Below are positions 8,761-18,611 of a stretch of 64,000 nucleotides of DNA, piece by piece; position 1 is the stretch's first letter, and every line of letters begins with the position of its first letter. The notes below the pieces were generated by a model. The model saw only the letters and a program-made list of their open reading frames with translations. It made no database searches and was not told the DNA's origin. Source of the DNA: Anthracocystis setariae (Eukaryota; Basidiomycota; Ustilaginomycetes; Ustilaginales; Ustilaginaceae); the NCBI GenBank assembly GCA_928724745.1, contig CAKMXJ010000037.1, forward strand, positions 682,001 to 746,000, written 5' to 3'. The translations under genes were made by a program, and so were the position numbers.

Positions 8761-9975
8761 TGTCAGCGGTCGGGCGCCTGGTAAATAGGCCGATCTTGTT
8801 TCGAGAGCGGTGCGGTCCTGTTGGGCTGGGCCGCCGAGGTTGGGTTACGCGCCTGTGCAACTGGGAAGTACGAGGTGGGTTGCGCAGATACGTCGGCGGT
8901 CCGATGAAGACGACTGGGCCGCACTCGACTCGGCGGCGGTGGAGTGTGGGCCTCTCAACCGCGTTCGACCTATTACCGACTGACGCTGTTGGCGCTCCGT
9001 TCAGCGGCAGCACGGCGTACTCGGTATTACGGTGTGTTAGCTTGGTGTCCCGCGAGCGCTCTTGATGAGACAGGAAGCTAATTAGATATCTAGGTGAGCA
9101 CTGGGAGTGATCACCAAGCTGTTACGGCGACGGCGTAGGGCCTGACGTCCCGATGTCAGCCTGTAGGCAGCGTTTACGCGCTGCGGTGTCGATACCGAAC
9201 ACTGGGAGTGATCACCAAGCTGTCACAGCAACGGCTTTGAGCCTGCCGTCCCGGTGTCAGCGTGTAGGCAGCGTTTACGCGCTGCAGTGTCGGTACAAGT
9301 ACCGACGAGGACTAGCTGTTCTCCGACTTGAACGGAGGCACGCGAGGAAGCTGCAATGCTACTTGTATTGCAACTTACTGAACTAGAAACTGAATGATTG
9401 TGAAGACGACGTTAAGAAGCTATACTGAGCTTAGAGACTGTGTTGTAAGAAGTAGAGTGGATGAGGAGCTCATCCACTACGAGCCAGGTGAGGAGACATT
9501 AAGTATGTCCGCTCCAAGCCCCTATGGCAAGGTCGATCCGGCGCTGGCCTATTGTCTAGCTGCACGGCCTGCGTGTGCGCATGTACTGACCGCGGCACAA
9601 GCAGCTGATCACCTCCAAGCCTCTGAGAGCATCTGAGATGGTGTCCCTCACCTGCTGATCTCCTCGAGATGGCGTTTGTCGCGATCCGGCGTCTCTGCGC
9701 TGTCGAACGGCCGCCATCCGATCGCTATGGGCAAAATTGGCTGAAAGAGACTCTTTGAGCCGCACTCACTTCGACGGCGGCCAAAAAGCGAATTTTCCAC
9801 CGCTCCAACTTTACCCCCCGTGAGTAACGCCACTGCTAAATTCGGCGCACTGCGGGTCACGTACCTCCCCTCACCCAAATGTGAGGGCGGTCGACCGTAG
9901 CCCTCTTAACCGCGCTGGGGCCGAAGGCGGCCGTAAAACCAGTTTTCCGCCGCCTCGGCTTTGCTGCCTGTAACA
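8761..9975 (-). repeat. 3' LTR of the chromovirus
   Basis: A 1,215-bp LTR with ends TGTCAG...TAACA on the plus strand (TGTTACAG at its 5' end on the element strand). It matches 17494-18606 throughout, except for about 102 extra bases explained by the tandem duplication at 9100-9301. GC-rich inverted strings (GGCGGCC...TTTTCC-CCGC) occur twice near 9770-9815 and 9925-9955. Confidence 0.95.
9100..9301. repeat. ~101-bp tandem duplication inside the 3' LTR
   Basis: ACTGGGAGTGATCACCAAGC starts at 9100 and again at 9201. The two copies then run in parallel, the first more diverged. The 5' LTR has only one copy. The duplication is therefore specific to this LTR, or was lost from the other one. Confidence 0.9.
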
Positions 9976-9988
9976 TTACCCCCCTTCC
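9976..9988 (-). other. Polypurine tract of the chromovirus
   Basis: The element strand reads GGAAGGGGGGTAA immediately before the 3' LTR start TGTTACAG. This is the expected plus-strand primer and confirms that 8761-9975 is the 3' LTR and that the accessory gene lies inside the element. Confidence 0.8.
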
Positions 9989-10022
9989 GAGAACCGAGCT
10001 CCTGCAAGGTGAAATGAAATGG

Positions 10023-10112
10023 TCTGCGCATCTTCCAGCCGCTGTGGGCTCGTCTGCGCATCTTCCAGCCGCTGTGAGCTCGTCTGCGCATCTTCCAGCC
10101 GCTGTGAGCTCG
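10023..10112. repeat. Three 30-bp tandem repeats upstream of the accessory gene
   Basis: The unit TCTGCGCATCTTCCAGCCGC plus ten more bases is present at 10023, 10053 and 10083 with one substitution in the first copy. The array ends 69 bp before the ATG of the antisense accessory gene and is followed at 10116 by GCGGCTGAGTGA. It is well placed to be part of that gene's promoter, or a binding array for its product. Confidence 0.85.
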
Positions 10113-10181
10113 TCGGCGGCTGAGTGACGTGACTACTGAGCTACCATCACCATCTCCAACCCTTTCGTCGCCGACAACATT

Positions 10182-11803
10182 ATGGCGCCCAACAAGAAGA
10201 CTTCGACTGCGCCTGCTGTCCCCTCACGTCGGTCAGCACGGCTCGCCAAGGCGTCGGCTGACGCCGATACCCCCTCCACCCCATCGTCCGGCACCGATCA
10301 GGCCCCGGAGGCGCCTGCCAGCGTCACCACACCCGCCGTCGTCATCGCTGCCACAGCTGCTGTGGATGCGCCCGACCCCGTGGCTGTGGTTGCTGCTGCT
10401 GTCCCATCCGATGCAGTAGCCGTGACTGCCGCTGCTGCCGCGCCGGACACCATGGCTGTGGCCGCTGTGACTGCCGCGCCCGATGTTGTGGCTGTAGCTG
10501 CTGTTGCTGCCACGCCTGATGCCATTGCGCCGCCTACTGGTGTCGTCAGGCCAGTCGCCGTGACCCCTCCTCGAGTTGAGATTCCTGCTCGCGTGGTCGG
10601 TTCTCCCCTAGAAGCATTGTTCCTTGGTCCGTCGCCGCAGTCGCCATTGTCAAGTGCATCGATCTCACCGCCTCGCTCGCCGGTCTACGTCCGTACTTCG
10701 CCCGAGCTATACGCACCACCCACCCCTCCGGCGAGGTTTACGGCCGAGGAGTTGCGTTCGATGACGAGCGCTCAGCTTCACGAGCACGGTTTGACGCCGG
10801 CCTCCCCCGCGGAGCCTCGCTTGCCGGCCTATGGTGCTGGAGCGTACGAGTCTGCTGGTCCCGGGCCGGCCGACACACTTAGCGACTTCCGTGAGTCATC
10901 CAACCGCCCGTCGCCTGATCTTGGCCTATCACTCGGATCGCCCGGCCGCCGAACGCCTGAGTTCGGCCCGCCGCCCATTCGCCGCGCCGAGGACGTGGTG
11001 CTGCAGCGTACAGGTCCGCGCAAGCCCACTCTGGTCGAGATGCTGGAGTGGACGGAGCGATACACCGCCCCTGCGCTGCTCATCGCGATCGTCAACGAGG
11101 CTTGGGACCGCGAGTGGCAACTTGACGATGCCGGCAGGGTCTGGTTGCACCGAACGATGGTGCGACGCTTGACCGAAGGTAGTTCGCCGTGGCCGAACTA
11201 CAGCTGCCAGCATTGTGCAGACCTCGATGTCCCGTAAGTATCCTTCTCGATGTGAGTGGTTCGGTCAGTACTGACACTTTACCTCTTCTTTTGCCTGGAA
11301 CCAGATGTTTTCCGGTCACCTATGGTGATCCGACTGGACCTCGTCCCCGCCCTGCAGCTTCGTCGTGCTGCCATTGCCTGACGACCAAAAAGAAGTGTGG
11401 CGGCCGCGAGATCTGGCGCGCCACACGCCACGAGTACGTCGGCGATAGCCCCCACTCAACGTTGGCTACGAACGAGCGGGCTGTGGTGCGTGCCCACCTC
11501 ACGTACCCTGGTGGTCCTGGTTTGGGTGCTGTGCGTCGTCGTGATCGCCTGGTGGACTGGTTCAAGGAGCGAACCTTCCACCTCGACGCTCGCGATGCCT
11601 TCTTGACAGCGGGCACGATCGGTACGCAAGTTCGCGAGACCCTGGCGCGGTACCATCGTGAGAATCGTTCCTTGCTTGGCCAGTATCTGCCGTGCGAGGT
11701 CATGGAGGAGGAGCCAAACTTCGAGGGTCTTGGCTGGTTCGTAACTAGCCGTGGTGACGACGAGGAGGAGGTACGATACCACCGCCCTGAGGTCTTCCGT
11801 TAA
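10182..11803 (+). CDS. Chromovirus-borne antisense accessory protein with Zn2Cys6-like module
   Basis: Exons 10182-11233 and 11305-11803, split by a 71-nt intron (GTAAGT at 11234, branch TACTGAC near 11269, AG at 11304), give 516 residues. It runs opposite to gag-pol, between pol and the 3' LTR, convergent with pol. Residues 1-40 are basic (RRSARLAK), ~45-130 are an Ala/Val/Asp repeat region, ~130-250 are Pro/Ser-rich. Splicing joins CQHCADLDVP to CFPVTYG, creating Cys342, 345, 352, 372, 375 and 382 in the spacing C-x2-C-x6-C-x19-C-x2-C-x6-C. The same spacing occurs in the Copia accessory protein. The intact intron and cysteines suggest selection on the protein. A DNA-binding regulatory role is inference; antisense genes at this position are known in some plant Gypsy elements, with unclear function. 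Confidence 0.75.
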
Positions 11804-12014
11804 CCGTTGTCTAACAATTGATGTCGTTCCTGTTGTCTTGTGCTTGAGGACTTTGTGAATTGGTCGTGATGTCTTGATATGTGAAAAAAAAGAGTGTGGA
11901 CGTGTGGCGACGGTTGTCCACGGCGGCTGATTGAATTACCAACGTGCCGCGGTCGTTTTACAGCGGCTGAGTGACCCACATCAAGCCGCCGAATCATCTA
12001 GTGCGGCTGGGCAG

Positions 12015-15000
12015 CTAAATTGCCTGCCGCTTTCGAGCGGTTCGGAGTCGTCCCCCCCGCTTCTCCTCATACTCCTGAATGAGGTCTGGGCAGGCGAGGA
12101 GCTCGACATACTCCCAAGAGGCTTGCTCCTCCGGGTAGCCCTTCCAGAGGACGCGGTATTGCAGTCGGCCGTTAACGGCGCGGTGTCCCGTGATAGCTTC
12201 GACCTCGTACTCGAGGTCTTCGTCGTGCAGCGGCGGCACCACCGCGCGCTCATCCCGTCCAACGAGCTCGCTGGACCTCCGCTTCTCGAGCATCGAGACG
12301 TGGAAAACGTCGTGGACACGGAGCGAAGTCGGTAATTGGAGGCGGTATGCTCTGGCGCCGATGCGCTCGACGATGGGGTACGGCCCGGCGAACCGGGTGT
12401 CGAGCTTGGGACTCGGTCGGCGAGTTTTCCAGTTGCGTCGGTTGACGTAGACGAGCTCTCCAACTTTGAACTCAACGTCAAGATGCTTCTTATTGTACTG
12501 CTCGACCGCACGAGCCTGAGCCGACCGGACTTGGTCTTGCAGATAAGTAGTGAGCTCTGCTTCTGAACGAGCGAACTCAGCTCGTTGAGGGTCAAGCACG
12601 CCAGCGCGCTCTGGTACTTCTGGATGCATCTTGGGATTCCACCCGTAACACGCAAAGAATGGTGAGACACCGAGACTGCTGTGTACCGCGTTGTTGTAAA
12701 CAAACTCGGCGTTGGCCAATAGCAAAGCCCAGTTGTTCTGCTCATAATTGCAATACATACGGAGGTATTGCTCGACGACTTGGTTGACCCGTTCCGCTTG
12801 ACCGTCTGTCTGAGGATGGTACGCCGTCGATAGAGAGTGCTGAATAGAGAGAGAGTCGGTGTACCGCTTCCAGACCGCGGAGATGAACTGTCGGCCGCGA
12901 TCAGAGACAATATGCTCAGGTGTTCCGAACCGGCGGAACACATGTTGCTGGAGGAGCTCGGCGGTGCGAGCCGATGTGATAGTCTTGACCGTTGGCGTGA
13001 GTACAGCGAGCTTGGTGAGCCGATCGACGACGACCAGAATCGAGTCGTAGCCGTCAGAGAGTGGCAGGCCCTCGATAAAGTCCATGGATACCGATCCCCA
13101 TGGTCTTGAAGGAGTGGCCAACGGCTTGAGCAGGCCGTACGGCCGATGACGAGGTGCCTTATAACGGGCGCAGACCAGACAGCTCGCTACATAGTCGGCG
13201 ATCCAAGCACGCATTCCCGGCCACCAGTAGTGACGCTGGGTGAGGGCTAGCGTTGCATCACGACCCGGGTGTCCGGCGGTGATGCCGTCGTGGCACTGTG
13301 TCATCACCATGAAGCGCAGGTGCTCCACCGAGAGTGACTGCTCACTGACAATCTTGGCCGAGCGTGTGTCACGACGACCTTGCTTTCCGGTCAGCGTGAC
13401 CTTGGGGATGACAAGGCGGCCTTCGCGATGCCAAATACCGTCTTTGACTTCGAAAGGCGTGTGCTTGTGGAGCGCTTGGAGCTCGGTGTCGAGCGGTTGG
13501 AAAACGCGAACTAGCTCCGGCAGGCCGCCCCTTACTATTGCCGCCATCGACGACCGCGGCTGAATGGCCCCTGCTAAGCCGCCGTCGGTTCCAATTCGGC
13601 TCGGTAACTGATTTTCCGGTAATACAGTTCCAAAAATGCGGGGGTGGAGGAGCTGCCTTACGTTATGCTCGCGCTCTTTTGCTGATGGCTCCATGTCACT
13701 GCGTTGTGTCAAGGAGTCGGGCTCGCCCGCCTTGTCTCCTGGTCGGTACTGAACAACGAAATCAAACTCGGCCAGTAACACGGCCCACCGAGCCTGTCGA
13801 CCACTGATGCGACGTTGCACTGTGAAGTACTTGAGCGCCTTGTGATCCGAGAGAACGGAGAACCGAGACGGGAGCCCCGCCAGCATGTGTCGCCACTGAT
13901 GGAGGCAGGCGACGATGGCGAGGAGCTCTTTATCATGGATCTCGTAGTTTCTCTCAGCTGACGTCATCTTGCGCGAGTAGAAGGCCACGGGATGCCACCT
14001 GTTCTCTGTCTCCTGTTTGAGAACGCCGGCGATGGCGAAGTCGCTGGCGTCAGTCTCGAGGCGGGTTGACTTGTGATAATCGAAATGTCGCAGTACTCCG
14101 GCTGTCGTGAAAGCCTCGATGAGCTTGTGGAAAGCCTCCACTGCCTCCTCCGACAACTGGAACTTCTTGAAGCGCTCCGTAGGCTTAATGAGCGATGTGA
14201 GAGGCTTCGAGATGCGAGCGAAGTGTGATATGAACCGACGATAGAAGTTCGCGAACCCAAGGAAGCGCTGGATATCATGAATCGTCTGCGGCAACGGCCA
14301 CTCTTTGATGATTCGTACCTTCTCTTGATCCATTTCGATGCCTCCTGGCGTGATGACGTAGCCGAGGAACTCGACAGTGTCGGTGTGGAAGATGCACTTC
14401 GACAGCTTGGCGAAGAGCCGGTTTACTTTCAGACGCCGCAATACCTCACGGACATGTTCGACGTGTTCTTCCTTGTTGTTGCTGAAGATGAGGAAATCGT
14501 CGAGATACACGACGACGTAGACGCCGATGATGTCACGGAAGATGCCGTTGACGAGCGACTGGAAGTGCGACGGTGCGTTTGCCAGCCCGAAAGGCATGAC
14601 CAGGTACTCATACAGGCCGAGCTGGGTACCAAACGCCGTTTTCCATTCATCACCGTCAGCTATGCGTACCAGATTGTAAGCCGCCTTGAGATCGAGCTTG
14701 CTGAACACCTTAGCATTCCTCAGTAAGAACAGTTGCTCCTCGATGAGCGGCAGCGGCGCTCGATTCTTGACAGTGATCTCGTTGAGGCCTCGGTAGTCGA
14801 CGCAGAGGCGGAGGCCGCCGTCCTTCTTCGGCACAAACAGCACTGGAGAACGAGCTGGGCTCTTTGATGGCCGAATGAACCCCTTTGCAAGGTTCTCGTC
14901 GAGGTACTTGCGAAGTTCCTCCATCTCCTTAGGCCCCTTGAGGTAAAGTGGGCCCTGAGGAGGTTTGGCTCCCGGTACGAGCTCGATGGGCAAATCCGTG

Positions 15001-15782
15001 CTGGTGCGAGGAGGCAGCTTGTCGGCCTCGACTTCACTGAATACCGCCTCGAGATCCCGATATTGCTCTGGGATCGACACTGGATTAGCTGGCTCGGGCT
15101 CCACCTCGATCTCGATGCCTTTGTCTTTGCCGGTAGGGACGAATCCGAAGCTAGGCAACGATGAGGGTGGAACATTGATCAGCATAATGCCAATCGGTCC
15201 GTCCTGATAGGACGCCTGGACAAGCTGTTGGAGCGAGACGAACTCGTTACCGTGGACTGTGATAGCCGGCTCACTTGATGGTAAGACGCGGCTGGTGACA
15301 TTATAGGACAGGCCGAAGTTGCGCTCAACGCGGCCCATTGGATTTTGCTGCGCCGCGGTGAATTCAATTCGGCCCGAAGTCCAATCGATCCTCGGCTGAA
15401 GTGTACGTAGTTCCTGATAGCCGATAATAAGATCGAAATCGCTGATGTCCGCGACATAGGCCTGCAGCGGCGGTAAGGATTGCTCGCCGATGCTGACCGT
15501 CAGCGTCGCATCGTGAGTGATGGCTAGACGATGGCCGCTGACGCCGTGGACCGCAGTGGGCTGGGAAGTGGTCTTGATGTTAATACAATATGTACGAGCG
15601 AAAACACTTGAGAGAAGGGACAGTGAGGCTCCGGTGTCGGCCAGGATGCGAGCCGGGCACCCGTTGACGGTGCCGGTAATTTCGAGAACCGATGGCCTGG
15701 AGTTGATCGAGAAACACAACGAACAGTTCCAATATATACAGGGTGATGGCGAGGGCGGTTGTAGGGCAAGACAAGCCATCAT
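12015..15782 (-). CDS. Chromovirus Pol polyprotein with C-terminal chromodomain
   Basis: A 1,255-residue uninterrupted frame. Protease ADTGAS (~47); reverse transcriptase ~256-430 with VYLDDFLIF (~425); RNase H with ETDASD (~577); integrase HHCC zinc region (~825-870, HPGRDATL...CLVCARYK), catalytic D in MDFIEG (~900), D in SDRGRQF (~962), E in HPQTDGQAERVNQ (~1000); chromodomain ~1190-1240 (YEVEAITGHR, YRVLWKGYPEEQASWE). The chromodomain would direct integration to marked chromatin. The ATG at 15782 overlaps the gag stop as ATGA, one base back in frame, so Pol could arise by stop-restart or -1 slippage. All main catalytic residues are present. Confidence 0.95.
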   Translation of the reverse strand: MMACLALQPPSPSPCIYWNCSLCFSINSRPSVLEITGTVNGCPARILADTGASLSLLSSVFARTYCINIKTTSQPTAVHGVSGHRLAITHDATLTVSIGEQSLPPLQAYVADISDFDLIIGYQELRTLQPRIDWTSGRIEFTAAQQNPMGRVERNFGLSYNVTSRVLPSSEPAITVHGNEFVSLQQLVQASYQDGPIGIMLINVPPSSLPSFGFVPTGKDKGIEIEVEPEPANPVSIPEQYRDLEAVFSEVEADKLPPRTSTDLPIELVPGAKPPQGPLYLKGPKEMEELRKYLDENLAKGFIRPSKSPARSPVLFVPKKDGGLRLCVDYRGLNEITVKNRAPLPLIEEQLFLLRNAKVFSKLDLKAAYNLVRIADGDEWKTAFGTQLGLYEYLVMPFGLANAPSHFQSLVNGIFRDIIGVYVVVYLDDFLIFSNNKEEHVEHVREVLRRLKVNRLFAKLSKCIFHTDTVEFLGYVITPGGIEMDQEKVRIIKEWPLPQTIHDIQRFLGFANFYRRFISHFARISKPLTSLIKPTERFKKFQLSEEAVEAFHKLIEAFTTAGVLRHFDYHKSTRLETDASDFAIAGVLKQETENRWHPVAFYSRKMTSAERNYEIHDKELLAIVACLHQWRHMLAGLPSRFSVLSDHKALKYFTVQRRISGRQARWAVLLAEFDFVVQYRPGDKAGEPDSLTQRSDMEPSAKEREHNVRQLLHPRIFGTVLPENQLPSRIGTDGGLAGAIQPRSSMAAIVRGGLPELVRVFQPLDTELQALHKHTPFEVKDGIWHREGRLVIPKVTLTGKQGRRDTRSAKIVSEQSLSVEHLRFMVMTQCHDGITAGHPGRDATLALTQRHYWWPGMRAWIADYVASCLVCARYKAPRHRPYGLLKPLATPSRPWGSVSMDFIEGLPLSDGYDSILVVVDRLTKLAVLTPTVKTITSARTAELLQQHVFRRFGTPEHIVSDRGRQFISAVWKRYTDSLSIQHSLSTAYHPQTDGQAERVNQVVEQYLRMYCNYEQNNWALLLANAEFVYNNAVHSSLGVSPFFACYGWNPKMHPEVPERAGVLDPQRAEFARSEAELTTYLQDQVRSAQARAVEQYNKKHLDVEFKVGELVYVNRRNWKTRRPSPKLDTRFAGPYPIVERIGARAYRLQLPTSLRVHDVFHVSMLEKRRSSELVGRDERAVVPPLHDEDLEYEVEAITGHRAVNGRLQYRVLWKGYPEEQASWEYVELLACPDLIQEYEEKRGGRLRTARKRQAI

Positions 15783-17456
15783 TCGGTTGTCCCACGCCCG
15801 TTTCCCTCCTCGTCGTGATCATTGTCGACCCGGTCGTCGTGAACGAGGGGTGGGAGATCTTCATAATCAAGCACCTCCTCCTCCTCCTCCTGTTCTTCGG
15901 CGTCCTCTTGTGCCCCAACGTCCTCTTGTGCTACGTAGGCTCGAGGTCCAGGCCGTCGTGGCGCTCCAGTGGACGTCTCGCGGGCCGGTTGAGGGCAGTC
16001 TCGTACCCAATGGCCCTCCTTACCACATCGTTTGCAAGTGGTGGCACCAAAGGTCGTCGGCGAGCGATCGTAGACGACGGGCAAACGCTGGGCCATATGA
16101 GGCGGTAACTGCCGAGGGCGCGCTGGAGCTGGTGGGGCTACAGCCGGTCGAGTCTCTGTTGCGGACGGGGCCAATACTCGTCCAGCCGTTTTTTGCACCG
16201 ACGGCGGCCGGAGCGTTAGTTCGACCGGCCGAAGTGAGGAAATCGTACTGCAGTGAACTTGAGGTCGGCTGAGTGAGGGTCGCTGCACCGCCCTGGTACG
16301 TCTGCTGCGCCAGGACCCGATTGCGGTCCAAATCTTCTACCTCGCGATAGAATTCCCACATCGTCTTCGGCGCCGTGCGTTCGAACTGACGCTGGAGAGC
16401 TGTCGTCAAGCCTCGTCGGAAGAGGTGGAGCTTGAGATGCTCATCGCTCATGCCTGCTCGCTCTTCGAGGGTCCTGAAAGCCTCGACATACTCACTTGCG
16501 GCGCCTGGCTTGTCGCTGGCGAGGCGCAGAGCGTAGAGCTTGTTGAAGGCGTCTAGCTTCTCGTTGTGTACTCCATAGAGCTGCTTGAGTCGGTTAACGA
16601 ATAGAGCCCAGTCACCGAACAGCGCACCCGACTGTGATGGATCGGCTCGTAGCTTTGACCGGTACCAGGTGAGCGCCCGACCCTTGAGATGCGGCCCTAG
16701 GAACTGAATCCTCTTGCGGCTGTCGGACATCTCTTGGTATCGGAACCAGGCCTCGACCTGAATGAGTGACATCTCAAGGTCGTCCTCTTGCCAGTCAGGG
16801 AAATCGAGCTTCGGATCGTTCTTGGTTGTGCTGCGCTCGAAGTTTGATTCCCGTGTCGGCATCGTAGAGTGGTCCCAGGCGGGGCGTCGGCCAGTGGACG
16901 TCGAATACAAGTCCTCTTGACTGTATTCGTCGTTCCAGCGTAGGACTGACGTCGCTGGCCGACGGGCGGGAGTGGAGCTGCCCAGCGGAGCAGAGCGCCG
17001 AGGATCATCATGCATGCTGTACGATCTTTCCTCATGCGCTTCGAGACCAGGGGCGACGGCGGCGACCTCCGGCTCACCCCCTCGGCGTAGAGCTGGCTTG
17101 ATCAGCTCCCGGAGGTCTGCGATCTCGGCCTTGAGCGCGAGGATCTCCTCCTGGTGCGCCGTTAGAGGTCGCGACGGAGCTGGAATAGCTGTCAAAGGCG
17201 TGGACGACGGCTTGGAGCCGGTCGCCTGGTCCATGAGCGTGTAGAGCTTCTCCTGGAAGCGGAGTCGGTCTTGGCTCTCTTTCAGCATGGCCTCCTGACG
17301 ACTAGTCTCGTAAATCATACGTTGGGTATGGACCTCCTTCATCTGAATTTGTATGTCCTCGATTAAGCCTTGCAGCAATGGTTCCGGGTTCGCTGCAGGA
17401 GGCGACGAAGCACGACTGCGAGGAGTGCTGCCTCGCGGAGCGGCTGCGTCGGACAT
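15779..17456 (-). CDS. Chromovirus Gag, frameshifted within an A6 run
   Basis: From ATG 17456 (MSDAAAPRGSTPRSR) the frame holds a coiled-coil N-terminus and a Gag capsid region (~220-400; DFPDWQEDDLEMSLIQVEAWF, HLKGRALTWYRSKL). It continues to 16020 as unlike sequence. The zinc knuckle CKRCGKEGHWVRDC (about 16000-16040) lies in the +1 frame, which runs to the stop at 15779 and ends in an acidic tail. The two frames meet around 16189-16194, where the coding strand has six A (GCAAAAAACGG). One A fewer would restore a single Gag of about 558 residues. Either a homopolymer insertion (mutation or assembly error) broke the gene, or there is programmed +1 slippage. The gag stop overlaps the pol start. 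Confidence 0.85.
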
Positions 17457-17493
17457 GTCGAGTACGGGGCGCTGCTTGAACGATCCACTCTAA

Positions 17494-18606
17494 TGTCAGC
17501 GGTCGGGCGCCTGGTAAATAGGCCGATCTTGTTTCGAGAGCGGTGCGGTCCTGTTGGGCTGGGCCGCCGAGGTTGGGTTACGCGCCTGTGCAACTGGGAA
17601 GTACGAGGTGGGTTGCGCAGATACGTCGGCGGTCCGATGAAGACGACTGGGCCGCACTCGACTCGGCGGCGGTGGAGTGTGGGCCTCTCAACCGCGTTCG
17701 ACCTATTACCGACTGACGCTGTTGGCGCTCCGTTCAGCGGCAGCACGGCGTACTCGGTATTACGGTGTGTTAGCTTGGTGTCCCGCGAGCGCTCTTGATG
17801 AGACAGGAAGCTAATTAGATATCTAGGTGAGCACTGGGCGTGATCACCAAGCTGTCACGGCAACGGCTTTGAGCCTGCCGTCCCGGTGTCAGCGTGTAGG
17901 CAGCGTTTACGCGCTGCAGTGTCGGTACAAGTACCGACGAGGACTAGCTGTTCTCCGACTTGAAAGGAGGCACGCAAGGAAGCTGCAATGCTACTGTATT
18001 ACAACTTACTTTACTAGATACTGAATGATGGTGAAGACGACGTTAAATAGCTATACTGAGCTGAGAGACGGTGTTGTAAGAAGTAGAGTGGATGAGGAGC
18101 TCATCCACTACGAGCCAGGTGAGGAGACATTAAGTATGTCCGCTCCAAGCCCCTATGGCAAGGTCGATCCGGCGCTGGCCTATTGTCTAGCTGCACGGCC
18201 TGCGTGTGCGCATGTACTGACCGCGGCACAAGCAGCTGATCACCTCCAAGCCTCTGAGAGCATCTGAGATGGTGTCCCTCACCTGCTGATCTCCTCAAGA
18301 TGGCGTTTGTCGCGATCCGGCGTCTCTGCGCTGTCGAACGGCCGCCATCCGATCGCTATGGGCAAAATCGGCTGAAAGAGACTCTTTGAGCCGCACTCAC
18401 TTCGACGGCGGCCGAAAAGCGAATTTTCCACCGCTCCAACTTTACCCCCCGTGAGTAACGCCACTGCTAAATTTGGCGCACTGCGGGTCACATACCTCCC
18501 CTCACCCGAATGTGAGGGCGGTCGACCGTAGCCCTCTTAACCGCGCTGGGGCCGAAGGCGGCCGTAAAACCAGTTTTCCGCCGCCTCGGCTTCGCTGCCT
18601 GTAACA
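17494..18606 (-). repeat. 5' LTR of the chromovirus
   Basis: A 1,113-bp LTR, TGTTACAG...GCTGACA on the element strand, about 98-99% like the 3' LTR by eye, without the 101-bp duplication. It is followed on the right by the target duplication CAGGA. Confidence 0.95.
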
Positions 18607-18611
18607 CAGGA
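18607..18611. repeat. Target site duplication CAGGA (right)
   Basis: It matches 8756-8760 exactly and lies directly against the outer end of the 5' LTR. Confidence 0.95.

Larger units (their letters stand above)
8761..18606 (-). mobile_element. Complete Ty3/Gypsy chromovirus with an extra antisense gene
   Basis: A 9.85-kb element on the minus strand: 5' LTR 17494-18606, gag 17456-15779 (frameshifted), pol 15782-12015, an accessory gene on the opposite strand 10182-11803, polypurine tract 9976-9988, 3' LTR 8761-9975. Target duplications CAGGA flank it. The pol protein ends in a chromodomain, placing it among chromoviruses. The LTRs differ at roughly ten or more places plus one ~101-bp tandem duplication, so this copy is older than the Copia copy. 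It inserted into the Crypton-like gene. No convincing tRNA primer site was found after the 5' LTR (minus strand TTAGAGTGGATCGTTCAAGC). Confidence 0.95.

Noticed and set aside
10298..10525. Ala/Thr-rich minus-strand frame inside the chromovirus accessory gene
   Set aside because: Antisense of the Ala/Val repeat region of the plus-strand gene; simple-sequence artefact.
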